NCBI RefSeq assembly: GCF_001894765.1
Contig: NZ_BCWV01000007.1
Span: 62,001-126,000, forward strand
From: Rhodococcoides corynebacterioides NBRC 14404
GTDB lineage: Bacteria > Actinomycetota > Actinomycetes > Mycobacteriales > Mycobacteriaceae
Direction: 5' to 3'
Length of the DNA stretch: 64,000 nucleotides
Part shown: piece by piece, positions 7,586 to 14,325 of the stretch
Position numbering within the stretch: position 1 is the first letter of the stretch
How the letters are laid out: each line of letters begins with the position of its first letter
Notes under the pieces: model-generated
What the model was told of the DNA's origin: nothing
Databases searched by the model: none
Seen by the model: the letters and a program-made list of their open reading frames with translations, nothing else
Made by a program: the position numbers and the translations under genes

Positions 7586-7929
7586 AAGAAGGGGGCGCGC
7601 GCGAGGGCGGGACCGCAGCTCCCGACCGTGCGGAAGAACCACCCCCACGAACCTGCCCGCAGCACCCCGCGGGGACGCCCGACGCGTGCCGCGCATGCGG
7701 CGATGCGCGGCGCACGCGTCAGGAGTGGGACGCCCGTCGCGAAGCCGAGCGGGCGGCAGTCATGCGCGACCGACGACGGGCGATCGACACGTGCCCGCAC
7801 TGCGACGAGACCGGACTGCGAATCGAGCCCCCCGAGGTCCGTGATTACGACCTACCGGCCGTCCGTTGCGACCACACCCCGATGCCCGCCGAGGCCTGGC
7901 TCGCGCACCTCCGAAAGGACGAGCGATGA
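7582..7929 (+). CDS. small Zn-finger protein of the early operon, start uncertain
   Basis: Up to 115 residues in the frame that opens at TTG 7582, which overlaps the previous stop (TTGA). It has two cysteine clusters, CPQHPAGTPDACRACGDAR and CPHCDETGLRIEPPEVRDY, the latter like a zinc knuckle. The first cluster resembles the C-terminal tail found on replication proteins of actinobacterial integrative elements, which supports the idea that this frame belongs with the winged-helix protein upstream. A shorter start at ATG 7760 would lose the first cluster. The frame ends in an ATGA overlap with the next gene. Confidence 0.6.
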   Translation: MKEGGAREGGTAAPDRAEEPPPRTCPQHPAGTPDACRACGDARRTRQEWDARREAERAAVMRDRRRAIDTCPHCDETGLRIEPPEVRDYDLPAVRCDHTPMPAEAWLAHLRKDER

Positions 7930-8123
7930 CACACGATCGGACAGGCGAGGTCATCGACCTCGACGCCCGCGGCGGCCACGACCCCCGGTGCAGACGCGGA
8001 TGGCTGGGTGAGGACGGCGACGGCCATCCGATCCCGTGCTTGGTGTGCCGGCCGCACCTCGCGCGGACCTCCCGGGTGAACACCGTCGAGGAACGAGCCT
8101 GGAGCCGCCGTGCCGTCCGGTAG
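7926..8123 (+). CDS. small Cys-containing element protein
   Basis: 65 residues, ATG overlapping the preceding stop. The core HDPRCRRGWLGEDGDGHPIP followed by CLVCRPH provides Cys-x(n)-Cys-x2-Cys and His ligands that could bind zinc. Small proteins of this pattern are common in actinobacterial prophage early operons; their function is unknown. Confidence 0.65.
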   Translation: MTHDRTGEVIDLDARGGHDPRCRRGWLGEDGDGHPIPCLVCRPHLARTSRVNTVEERAWSRRAVR

Positions 8124-8601
8124 CCGCATCGTCCGCCCGCCCTCCGCGGAACAGGTCGCCGAGACCGTGGCCCACCTCGACCGAATCCGCGCTCCCCGAG
8201 ACACCAGTGGGCCCGAGGCGGCAAGGCTGCTGCGGGCGGCCGGCATCGCCACCAGCACCACGCGCGCGGCGCTCGCAGCTCGACAGCGACGGGGGTCCCT
8301 CGCCGTCGCACGGGCCGCCCCACTCGCTCCCGCGAGCCCTCACGGCCCCGACCCCGTGCCCGAGGCCGCGGTGCTCGCTGTCGGGCTCGAGGACGCCGCG
8401 TGCCGCGGCCTGCAACCGGCGTTCGACGCCGAGGTCCACGGCGAGACCGGCGACCAGGCCGACGAGCGGCTACGCGGCGCGATCGCGGTGTGCCGACGCT
8501 GCCCGGTCACCGACGCCTGCGACGCTGCCCGGCGCGTCCTGCCGCCCCGCCTGGTGCGCGGCGTGTGGGCGGGCGAGCTGTTCGGCCGGGACTGGCCATG
8601 A
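8110..8601 (+). CDS. WhiB-family Fe-S protein encoded by the element
   Basis: 163 residues from GTG, overlapping the previous gene by 14 bp. The C-terminal third has the WhiB signature: DAACRGLQPAFDAEV, then AIAVCRRCPVTDAC, i.e. Cys-X29-Cys-X2-Cys-X5-Cys, and the turn GVWAGELFGRDW corresponding to the family's GVWGG. Family members bind a [4Fe-4S] cluster and act with the primary sigma factor. The N-terminal 95 residues (VAETVAHLDRIRAPR...ARLLRAAGIATSTTRAALA) form an unusual helical extension. Phage-borne WhiB proteins are known to interfere with host WhiB regulation (for example TM4 gp49 in mycobacteria); a similar role is inferred. Confidence 0.75.
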   Translation: MPSGSRIVRPPSAEQVAETVAHLDRIRAPRDTSGPEAARLLRAAGIATSTTRAALAARQRRGSLAVARAAPLAPASPHGPDPVPEAAVLAVGLEDAACRGLQPAFDAEVHGETGDQADERLRGAIAVCRRCPVTDACDAARRVLPPRLVRGVWAGELFGRDWP

Positions 8602-9044
8602 CCGCGCGGCCGGCGGGCGCGTACGTGCACGGCATCGACGGGCCGGTGGTGCTGGTCCCGGCGCGCGTCGCGGCGTGGATCGAGGCGAACACCTCGATCG
8701 AGGCTCTGCGCGTGGCCGCTCGTGGCACCGACACCGAAGTCGATGCCGTGCTGCTCGCACTCCACGAAGCCGCATTGCGTTCCCGCAGTAGCGGAAGCGA
8801 GCGGAAGCACCTCACCTGCGACGCTTCCGCAGACGCGGAAATCCGTTTGCAAACTCCGACGACGCATGGTGATCTGGTGGAGCTGTTGAGCACCCCGGAA
8901 ACCGCGACGGTGACGGGATTGAGCGACCGGGCGATCCGGTACGCGATAACCAGTGGGCAACTCAGCGGAATCCGAAGAGGCGCAAAGTGGTTCGTGCGGC
9001 GGTCAGACGCCGAGCGGTTCCGTAACGAGCGCCTCGAACTCTGA
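8598..9044 (+). CDS. HTH protein with C-terminal excisionase-type domain
   Basis: 148 residues, ATG overlapping the WhiB-like stop. The first 60 residues (VLVPARVAAWIEANTSIEALRVAARGTDTEVDAVLLALHE) look like a dimerisation helix bundle. The C-terminal 50 (LLSTPETATVTGLSDRAIRYAITSGQLSGIRRGAKWFVRRSDAERF) are a MerR/HTH_17 winged helix. That makes it the second excisionase-like fold of the element; it may regulate the operon or partner the second recombinase. The linker is polar (RSSGSERKHLTCDAS). Confidence 0.72.
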   Translation: MTARPAGAYVHGIDGPVVLVPARVAAWIEANTSIEALRVAARGTDTEVDAVLLALHEAALRSRSSGSERKHLTCDASADAEIRLQTPTTHGDLVELLSTPETATVTGLSDRAIRYAITSGQLSGIRRGAKWFVRRSDAERFRNERLEL

Positions 9045-9062
9045 TCCGAAGGGCCGCGGCCG

Positions 9063-9701
9063 ATGCCACCCATCGCAGTCGACGAGCTGGACGCCACGCT
9101 GAGTCGGCGTGACGCAGCCGATCGTGTCGCTCGTATCGCGTCGGCGGCTCGCCACAACCGCGTGCCCGATCGAGGCCAGGCCGACGCCCTCCACCTGCTC
9201 CGCCGCGCACGCGTCGTCGGCGACGCGATCCTCGAACAGGAACTCATCGCGGGGGCCGGCGCGTTCGGATGGCCCGACGTCCTCACGGAACTTCCCTCGA
9301 CCGCATCCCCGAGTCGGCCAGATGAACGCCGCTTCGGGTCGAGTGGAGAACGGCAGCAGCTCCGGACGTGGAAGGTCCGCGACGCGCGCCGCGGCCCCGT
9401 CGAGGCGACTCGGCGGGGCCCTTTACTTCTGCGACAGAAAGCGAGAGTTGTTGTGACACAGAGCGAAGCGGAAGCCAGGCGTCAGATTGCGCGTGGGTTC
9501 GACGCAACCACCCCCAATCGCACGATGGACGAACGGATCGCGGCGCAGTACGACCCCGCCAAGGACGCGGAAGCCGCTCACCTCCGGTCCCTCGAGGAGC
9601 GCGGCGTCAGTCTTACTCCCGCGATGCGCATGGCGATGGGCTACCAGGAATCCGCCAAGCAGGCTCACGACCGCGTATCCGAAGAGGAGCGAAACCGATG
9701 A
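9063..9701 (+). CDS. element protein of unknown function, possibly two genes read as one frame
   Basis: Open for 212 codons from ATG 9063. The first about 100 residues (LDATLSRRDAADRVARIASAARHNRV..., GAFGWPDVLTEL) and the last 82 (TQSEAEARRQIARGFDATTP...ERGVSLTPAMRMAMGYQES) look like protein. The stretch between reads as Arg/Pro-rich filler and contains a strong hairpin with a T-rich tail at 9393-9430. A GTG at 9453 with a purine-rich leader could start the second part as its own gene. The C-terminal stop overlaps the next ATG. No family recognised. Confidence 0.55.
   Translation: MPPIAVDELDATLSRRDAADRVARIASAARHNRVPDRGQADALHLLRRARVVGDAILEQELIAGAGAFGWPDVLTELPSTASPSRPDERRFGSSGERQQLRTWKVRDARRGPVEATRRGPLLLRQKARVVVTQSEAEARRQIARGFDATTPNRTMDERIAAQYDPAKDAEAAHLRSLEERGVSLTPAMRMAMGYQESAKQAHDRVSEEERNR
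9393..9430 (+). terminator. hairpin with pyrimidine-rich tail inside the early operon
   Basis: GGCCCCGTCGAG pairs with CTCGGCGGGGCC (12 bp, one G-U) around a GCGA tetraloop, followed by CTTTACTTCT. It resembles an intrinsic terminator or attenuator and separates the early genes from the HNH block, although a reading frame crosses it. Confidence 0.6.
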
Positions 9702-10213
9702 TCGACGAGCCCGCCACCAACGAGGAGCTTCAGGCCGAGCAGGACGAACTCGTTCGGCAGCAACAGGAGGCGCAGGCCAAGGCCGATCGAATCGCCACCG
9801 AACTCGGCACGCGCGCCAGGGCGAAGGCGGCCAGACTCGCGGCCGCCCAGAAAGATCACGCGCAGGGCGTGTACGACCGGGCCGGCGACGTCGACACCGA
9901 ACTCCAGGCGGTGAGCACCGAAGCCTTCGAGGAGTTCGGCCGAGCGGTCGCGGCCGGCGACCTGAACGCGGCGGCGACCGCATTCGTCGAGCACCGCGCT
10001 GCCCGTACCGCGCAGTACCACGCGCGCACGGCGGCGGGGGTGGCCACGCGAACGATCGGGGCGCAGAACAGTCCGGTGGCGGAGACGGAGGGGCTGCTGC
10101 GCGGCGTCGAGTTCCTCGACGAGCTGGCCCGGCTCATCGAAAGTCGGTACCTCGACCGGGCACAGGAGCTGCTCGCCGAGCGAGTGCCCGAGCCGCCGAC
10201 CGAGGTCGCGTGA
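9698..10213 (+). CDS. coiled-coil element protein of unknown function
   Basis: 171 residues, ATGA overlap with the previous stop. Residues 8-60 are a charged, heptad-like helix (EELQAEQDELVRQQQEAQAKADRIATEL...ARAKAARLAAAQ), followed by helical segments (TEAFEEFGRAVAAGDLNAAATAFVEHRAARTAQYHA) and ending with LIESRYLDRAQELLAERV. It looks like an oligomeric helical protein. Such a fold occurs in scaffold and small-terminase-like proteins, but no diagnostic motif supports either. Confidence 0.65.
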   Translation: MIDEPATNEELQAEQDELVRQQQEAQAKADRIATELGTRARAKAARLAAAQKDHAQGVYDRAGDVDTELQAVSTEAFEEFGRAVAAGDLNAAATAFVEHRAARTAQYHARTAAGVATRTIGAQNSPVAETEGLLRGVEFLDELARLIESRYLDRAQELLAERVPEPPTEVA

Positions 10214-10215
10214 CC

Positions 10216-10419
10216 ATGGCCGTCGATGCACTCGACCCCGGCCCCCGCGGCGACTACCCGTACCTACCGCGCAACCCCGACGGCTCGCTGGATTCCAACC
10301 TGATGCCGGTCGGTGAGCGTCTCCGCAGAGGCCGGGACGGTCAACTGCTGATCATCGACGTGACCCCGACCGTCGCCGACGGCCGCAAGGTCACCGAGAT
10401 CCCACCGCCGGCACCGTGA
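10216..10419 (+). CDS. small element protein of unknown function
   Basis: 67 residues from ATG (MAVDALDPGPRGDYPYLPRN); a GTG at 10210 overlapping the previous stop would add two residues. Short, proline-rich, with one beta-like segment (DGQLLIIDVTPTVADGRKVTEI). It lies between the coiled-coil gene and the HNH gene with overlapping ends. Confidence 0.6.
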   Translation: MAVDALDPGPRGDYPYLPRNPDGSLDSNLMPVGERLRRGRDGQLLIIDVTPTVADGRKVTEIPPPAP

Positions 10420-10733
10420 TGCCCCGCGCCCGTGAGCGCGTCTGCTCCACCCCCGGCTGCCCGGCCATGCAGCCCGAGGCCCTCTGCCCTGCTCACCGGA
10501 CAGCACGTGAGCAGGGCAGAGGAACCAAGCAACAGCGTGGCTACGACGCCGAGCACGACCGAGAGCGCCGACGCTGGGCACCGCGAGTCGCGGCCGGCCA
10601 CGTTCGCTGCTGGCGCTGCGGGCAACGCATCGCGCGCGGTGCAGCGTGGGACCTCGGGCACGACGACCACGACCGCACGAGGTACCGCGGCCCCGAGCAC
10701 GTGGTGTGCAACAGGGCCACCGCGGGACGCTGA
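10419..10733 (+). CDS. HNH endonuclease
   Basis: 104 residues from ATG (MPRARERVCSTPGCPAMQPE); a GTG three bases earlier is possible. It has the compact phage HNH layout: Cys pairs CSTPGC and CPAH, then CWRCGQRI, and the beta-beta-alpha-Me core WDLGHDDHDRTRYRGPEHVV followed by CNRATAGR, giving the His, catalytic His and Asn plus structural Cys ligands. Small HNH proteins of actinophages sit next to the terminase and cos site and assist packaging-end cleavage. Here no terminase follows, and a G-rich repeated sequence lies about 700 bp downstream. It is the last gene of the rightward operon and faces a convergent gene 4 bp away. Confidence 0.82.
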   Translation: MPRARERVCSTPGCPAMQPEALCPAHRTAREQGRGTKQQRGYDAEHDRERRRWAPRVAAGHVRCWRCGQRIARGAAWDLGHDDHDRTRYRGPEHVVCNRATAGR

Positions 10734-10737
10734 AGGG

Positions 10738-11418
10738 TCACGCCGAGTTGTACGTTCCACGCAGCGAGTTGATGGCATCTGTGAAGAGCCGGGCGAACTC
10801 GCGCATCTCACGTTCGGTGATAGGGCTTGCGTGCGCAAAGGCCATGCGGCCGCCAACGTTGTTATTGACGGCCATCAGTGATTCATAGGCAGTTTCGTAG
10901 TCCAGTAGAAGCATCATGGCCGCGACAGTGGTCAGCTCAGCGCGGGCGTTTTCAACACCCTTCTTGGCCTCAACAACGAGCGCTCTCGCCGCTTGCTCGG
11001 TTGCAGTCTTCGGAGCCGGCCGATCGGCAAACTCTTCGGCCAGTCGGTCAAGGTCGATGTAGCAAGTCCTCAGTCCAATGAGTGCGCTCATCGCCCGGCC
11101 CAGCATCTCGAAGGACACCTGACGGCGGTGCTTGTCGGCCTCCAAACGAGCGGCGGAGGCGAGTTCCTCGGTGTACTTCGTCTTCTCGAAGAGCAGTTGC
11201 CGCGCGAACTTTCGCCGCTCATCCAGGCGCGTTGCGGCCTGACCGTTGAAAGCCAGGATCGCCGCGACTACCAGGAACGGTCCGCTGATCGAAGCTGCGA
11301 TCACCGCCGCCTGAGCCTGGGTCAGGTCCCACCCCGCCAGGTGATGCCAGACCGACCCGATACCAATGACTAGCAGAGGTGCCGCCAGGGCGAGGGTAAG
11401 GGCACGTGCGATCCGCAT
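10738..11418 (-). CDS. two-TM membrane protein with long cytoplasmic helical domain (cargo)
   Basis: 226 residues from ATG giving MRIARALTLALAAPLLVIGI. Two hydrophobic helices lie at about residues 5-22 and 32-55 (AAVIAASISGPFLVVAAILAF), followed by 170 mostly helical, charged residues (RLDERRKFARQLLFEKTKYTEELASAARLEADKHRR...). It is transcribed against the early operon, and its base composition is clearly less GC-rich than that block, so it is probably an independently acquired cargo gene. Membrane-anchored helical proteins at this position are often exclusion or defence factors; there is no direct evidence here. Confidence 0.7.
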   Translation of the reverse strand: MRIARALTLALAAPLLVIGIGSVWHHLAGWDLTQAQAAVIAASISGPFLVVAAILAFNGQAATRLDERRKFARQLLFEKTKYTEELASAARLEADKHRRQVSFEMLGRAMSALIGLRTCYIDLDRLAEEFADRPAPKTATEQAARALVVEAKKGVENARAELTTVAAMMLLLDYETAYESLMAVNNNVGGRMAFAHASPITEREMREFARLFTDAINSLRGTYNSA

Positions 11419-11438
11419 GCGCGAATTATCCCCTGCTG

Positions 11439-11508
11439 GGTGGGGGGCACCCCCTAACGGGCTGGGGGGGCGAACCGCGGGGGAGGGCGCTGACCCGCGC
11501 GGAGGGTT
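11439..11508. repeat. G-rich direct repeat, copy 1
   Basis: A run of G tracts followed by a well-conserved block GGGGGAGGGCGCTGA at about 11479-11493 and GGAGGGTT near 11508. The same order recurs at 12269-12339; the best 43 bp differ at about five positions. It lies before two small genes and after the HNH/two-TM gene pair. Possible cos/pac-like or regulatory site. Confidence 0.6.
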
Positions 11509-11569
11509 CAAGAAACGCGGGCGGGGCACTGTTCAGCTCCGATCCAGCGATCGGGGTGGGGTTCCACAT

Positions 11570-11926
11570 ATGAGCCAGACTCTGAACGCGACTGCCGAGA
11601 TGCTCGCACGCACAACGTCGTTGGTCGTGCAGAGCGTCGCTCGCGAGACCGGCTCTCAGCTCACTGAGCGGGTGGCCGTCGTCGCCGAGCTGCTGCGTGA
11701 CGACCGCCATCCGGCTGTCTCCGAGGAGCTGAAGGCAGCACTTCGCTCGCTGTTCGACGGCGTGGTGGGGTTCACGGACTACGTCAGCGCGCTGCAAGAT
11801 CAGGTCGCGGCGTGCAAGGCGCTGCACGAGCTCGCCGCCGATGGAGTGCCGGCCGCAGCCGCGTTCGACGGGCTGCTCGCGCACTACTCGGTGACCGCGA
11901 CGTCGGGCGACCTGACGGAGCTCTGA
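11570..11926 (+). CDS. small helical element protein of unknown function
   Basis: 118 residues from ATG giving MSQTLNATAEMLARTTSLVV. Predicted almost entirely alpha-helical (TERVAVVAELLRDDRHPAVSEELKAALRSLFDGVVGFTDYVSALQDQVAACKALHELAADG). No known motif. It forms a pair with the next gene, 5 bp away, and the pair is bracketed by the two G-rich direct repeats. Confidence 0.65.
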   Translation: MSQTLNATAEMLARTTSLVVQSVARETGSQLTERVAVVAELLRDDRHPAVSEELKAALRSLFDGVVGFTDYVSALQDQVAACKALHELAADGVPAAAAFDGLLAHYSVTATSGDLTEL

Positions 11927-11931
11927 CCGCC

Positions 11932-12267
11932 GTGCGCAGCTTCCCGGTCATCGTCCACCCGCGCAACAACGAGCGCATCAAGCCGGTCGTGGACTTCGCC
12001 GACGCCCGCCAGCTCGCCGAGCGGGCATGGCGTAAGAGTGGCATCTGCGACCAGTACCGCCACCTCCAGCGCTTCACCGCTGCCGAGGCCGGCCGCGAGG
12101 ACCGTGAGGCGTACCTGGTGCCGGTCGCGCATCCCGCCGGCCACGACGCGTCGGCGTCCGACGATCCCGTGGTGCTCGTCGACAAAGCGACCGGGACGGT
12201 GACCTACGTCGACCCGGCCGGCGCCGCGTGCCGCCTGGAGAAGATGACCGTCGTCGCCGCCCGGTAG
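11932..12267 (+). CDS. small element protein, YrhB/Imm35-like pattern possible
   Basis: 111 residues from GTG giving VRSFPVIVHPRNNERIKPVV. The C-terminal strand pair DDPVVLVDKATGTVTYVDPAG resembles the end of YrhB/Imm35-type domains (P-x-V-V-D-K-x-T-G), but the match is short and I give it low weight. The gene follows the helical protein at 5 bp and is followed by the second G-rich repeat. Confidence 0.6.
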   Translation: MRSFPVIVHPRNNERIKPVVDFADARQLAERAWRKSGICDQYRHLQRFTAAEAGREDREAYLVPVAHPAGHDASASDDPVVLVDKATGTVTYVDPAGAACRLEKMTVVAAR

Positions 12268-12268
12268 G

Positions 12269-12339
12269 GGTGGGGAGGGTCCCTTCCGACCGCGGGGGGA
12301 CGAACTGCGGGGGAGGGCGCTGATCCGCGCAGAGGGTTA
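12269..12339. repeat. G-rich direct repeat, copy 2
   Basis: Second copy of the block at 11439-11508, with the same internal order: GGGGTGGGG tract, G tract, GGGGGAGGGCGCTGA at about 12309-12323, AGAGGGTT near 12338. It lies between the small gene pair and the convergent GvpU-like gene. Confidence 0.6.
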
Positions 12340-12347
12340 GAAAAAAC

Positions 12348-12809
12348 CTAGTCGTCGGTCAGGGGCGTTCGGTCGAGCATGCCGAGCGACCACCCGGTGA
12401 CCTGATCCAGACGGCCTCGCCAGGCGTCGAGTCGGATCTGCTGCGTGCCCTCGTAAATCGTGACATTCAGAAGGTGTACGAACTTCGTGCGCACCAGCTC
12501 GCGCTCGAAGTGAAGTTCGTCCGTCGCTACCGACTGGTAGTGCTCGATCTGCTCGTCATACAGCCACTCGAAGCCGGAAGCGGAGAGTTTGTCTCGGACG
12601 TGCTTGAAGTACCGCAGTCCGGAAACCAGGTGTCCACTGACAACGTTCCCCTGCACCGTGAAGGTGATGCCAGCCTCACCTTCCGGCGAGCGATTCAGCA
12701 GTATGACGAGCTTGGCCAGCGGCACGTCTGGCGGCAGCTCCGTCAGTTCGACCTCCTGCTCGATGTCTTCCGGTGTGTCGGTATCTGAGGGTGCGGCGGG
12801 GTCCGTCAT
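12348..12809 (-). CDS. GvpU-like protein (cargo)
   Basis: 153 residues from ATG giving MTDPAAPSDTDTPEDIEQEV, with AAGGAGC correctly spaced upstream; longer readings upstream lack such a site. The segment PLAKLVILLNRSPEGEAGIT followed by FTVQGNVVSGHLVSGLRYF matches the general pattern of GvpU accessory proteins (hydrophobic helix, then x-V-x-G-x-x-V-S-G-x-L-x-S-G-x-x-Y-F). The rest (DELHFERELVRTKFVHLLNVTIYEGTQQIRLDAWRGRLDQVTGWS) is beta-rich. There are no gas-vesicle structural genes here, so the role must be different. It is divergent from the Fic gene and shares the operator region. Confidence 0.6.
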   Translation of the reverse strand: MTDPAAPSDTDTPEDIEQEVELTELPPDVPLAKLVILLNRSPEGEAGITFTVQGNVVSGHLVSGLRYFKHVRDKLSASGFEWLYDEQIEHYQSVATDELHFERELVRTKFVHLLNVTIYEGTQQIRLDAWRGRLDQVTGWSLGMLDRTPLTDD

Positions 12810-12905
12810 GGCTATGCGCTCCTTATCGTGGGTCTTCACTGTGTCAGGAGGTTGTGACATCCGCAGGGAACCCCTCCGCGAGACGACGACGCACCATGCA
12901 CCGCG

Positions 12906-12938
12906 AAACCTGAACCACAGGCTTGTAAGTTCAGGTTT
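12906..12938. promoter_or_regulatory. palindromic operator 1 upstream of the Fic gene
   Basis: AAACCTGAAC (12906-12915) and its exact complement GTTCAGGTTT (12929-12938) with a 13-base spacer, between the divergent GvpU-like and Fic genes. The same half-site forms operator 2, about 70 bp away. Confidence 0.72.
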
Positions 12939-12975
12939 GTAGCCTCCAACCGGAGTGTTACGCATGATGTAACTG

Positions 12976-13009
12976 AAAACCTGAACGGCTCGTCGAACGT
13001 TCAGGTTTT
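12976..13009. promoter_or_regulatory. palindromic operator 2 overlapping the Fic promoter
   Basis: AAAACCTGAAC (12976-12986) and GTTCAGGTTTT (12999-13009), 12-base spacer, 11-bp perfect arms. A likely -10 TAAACT at 13016-13021 ends six bases before the Fic ATG, so the message would be leaderless and the right arm would cover the -35/-10 spacer. Binding here should block transcription. Confidence 0.72.
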
Positions 13010-13027
13010 GTGGCCTAAACTGGAATC

Positions 13028-14206
13028 ATGGATGTTGACGGCCTCAGGAAATCGCCGGTCGGGAAGCTGGCTCCGATCTCCGGTACCGACCCGCGAACCG
13101 GCCGAGACTGGTCGTACTGGGCGTTCATCCCGACACCGCTGCCCGAGGAACCACGGCTCGGCAGCCGGGCTGCAAACGTCGCCGCCATGGCAGCGATGGA
13201 GGTCGCCCGGTTGGACCAAGCGGTGTCACAGCTCCCGCGGCCGGAGATCCTCGTGCGGCCATCTGTTCGTCGAGAGGCGGCCAGCACGTCGGCGCTCGAA
13301 GGCACCTACGCCAGCTTTGACGACGTGCTTGAAGCGGACTTCCTAGAAGATCGGCAACTCTCTGTCGAGCAGAGAGAGATCCGCAACTACGTGACGGCGA
13401 CTGAACAGGCAGTCGAACTAATCAAGTCGTACCCAATCAGTCGAAACTTGGCCGGCAAGCTGCAAGCCACCATCGTCCGAGGAACAGAGGGTGACAGTTA
13501 CGACGCTGGTGACATCAGACAGCGGCAGGTCGCAATCGGCCCGAAGAACAGACCCATCGAAGAAGCTCGGTTCGTGCCGACACCCGGCGACAGCCGTCTC
13601 GCCGATGGGGTGAGCGACTGGGAGAAGTGGGTCAACAGAGACGACCAGTTCATGATTGTTGCCCGAATGGCCATGGCGCACTACCAGTTCGAGACTCTGC
13701 ATCCGTTCGCGGACGGTAATGGACGGCTCGGTCGTCTCATCGCCATCCTTCAGCTCATGCAAGACGGCGTTCTTCGATGGCCGGTGCTGAACCTGGCACC
13801 GTGGCTGGAGCAGCATCGCGACGAGTATCAGCAGGGGTTGTTGAACGTCACCATGACGGGTGAGTTCGATCCGTGGGTCGAGTTCTTCGGCGAGGCGGTG
13901 CGGGTACAGGCGAGAGCAGGCGTCGAGAAGATCACCCAGTTGCTTCGACTTCGCGACACGATTCTCGATGACCTCAGGGCTGACGGGGTGAAGGGAACCG
14001 CACTGCACCTCGCCGAGTTCCTCATCGGCTATCCCGTGCTCGACGTCCCGACGGCACGCATCCTGACAGGCAAGGGCTTCGAGACCGCGAACCAAGCTGT
14101 CGCGAAACTGGTGGACAAGGGCCTACTGACGGAGATCACCGGCAAGAAGCAGAACAGGCTCTTTGCGTGCCGCCAGGTCCTTGGCGTGACCCAGTTCTTG
14201 GTGTGA
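13028..14206 (+). CDS. Fic-domain AMP transferase with N-terminal inhibitory motif and C-terminal winged helix (cargo)
   Basis: 392 residues from ATG giving MDVDGLRKSPVGKLAPISGT. The Fic core at residues 225-236 is HPFADGNGRLGR, a full match to HxFx(D/E)GNGRxxR, so it should be catalytic. Residues 87-92 are TSALEG, the (S/T)xxxE(G/N) inhibitory helix in the class II (N-terminal) position. After the Fic fold, KGTALHLAEFLIGYPVLDVP and residues up to VAKLVDKGLLTEITGKKQNR form a winged helix. Fic enzymes transfer AMP to protein targets, and class II members carry their own antitoxin glutamate. Paired palindromes at the promoter fit autoregulation through the winged helix. Rightmost gene of the element, 120 bp from attR. 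Confidence 0.9.
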   Translation: MDVDGLRKSPVGKLAPISGTDPRTGRDWSYWAFIPTPLPEEPRLGSRAANVAAMAAMEVARLDQAVSQLPRPEILVRPSVRREAASTSALEGTYASFDDVLEADFLEDRQLSVEQREIRNYVTATEQAVELIKSYPISRNLAGKLQATIVRGTEGDSYDAGDIRQRQVAIGPKNRPIEEARFVPTPGDSRLADGVSDWEKWVNRDDQFMIVARMAMAHYQFETLHPFADGNGRLGRLIAILQLMQDGVLRWPVLNLAPWLEQHRDEYQQGLLNVTMTGEFDPWVEFFGEAVRVQARAGVEKITQLLRLRDTILDDLRADGVKGTALHLAEFLIGYPVLDVPTARILTGKGFETANQAVAKLVDKGLLTEITGKKQNRLFACRQVLGVTQFLV

Positions 14207-14325
14207 TTGCGTCCGCCCACACTTTGCCCACACTCGCCCACGATCTAGAGCGATCCTGTGCAATTGGGTGAGACGTAAAACCGCAGATCAAGCACCAATA
14301 CTGCCGTGACCTGGGGGTACCGGAA

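Noticed and set aside
12348..12809. Gas vesicle gene cluster
   Set aside because: Only a GvpU-like protein is present; no gvpA, gvpF, gvpL or gvpN-like gene is nearby.
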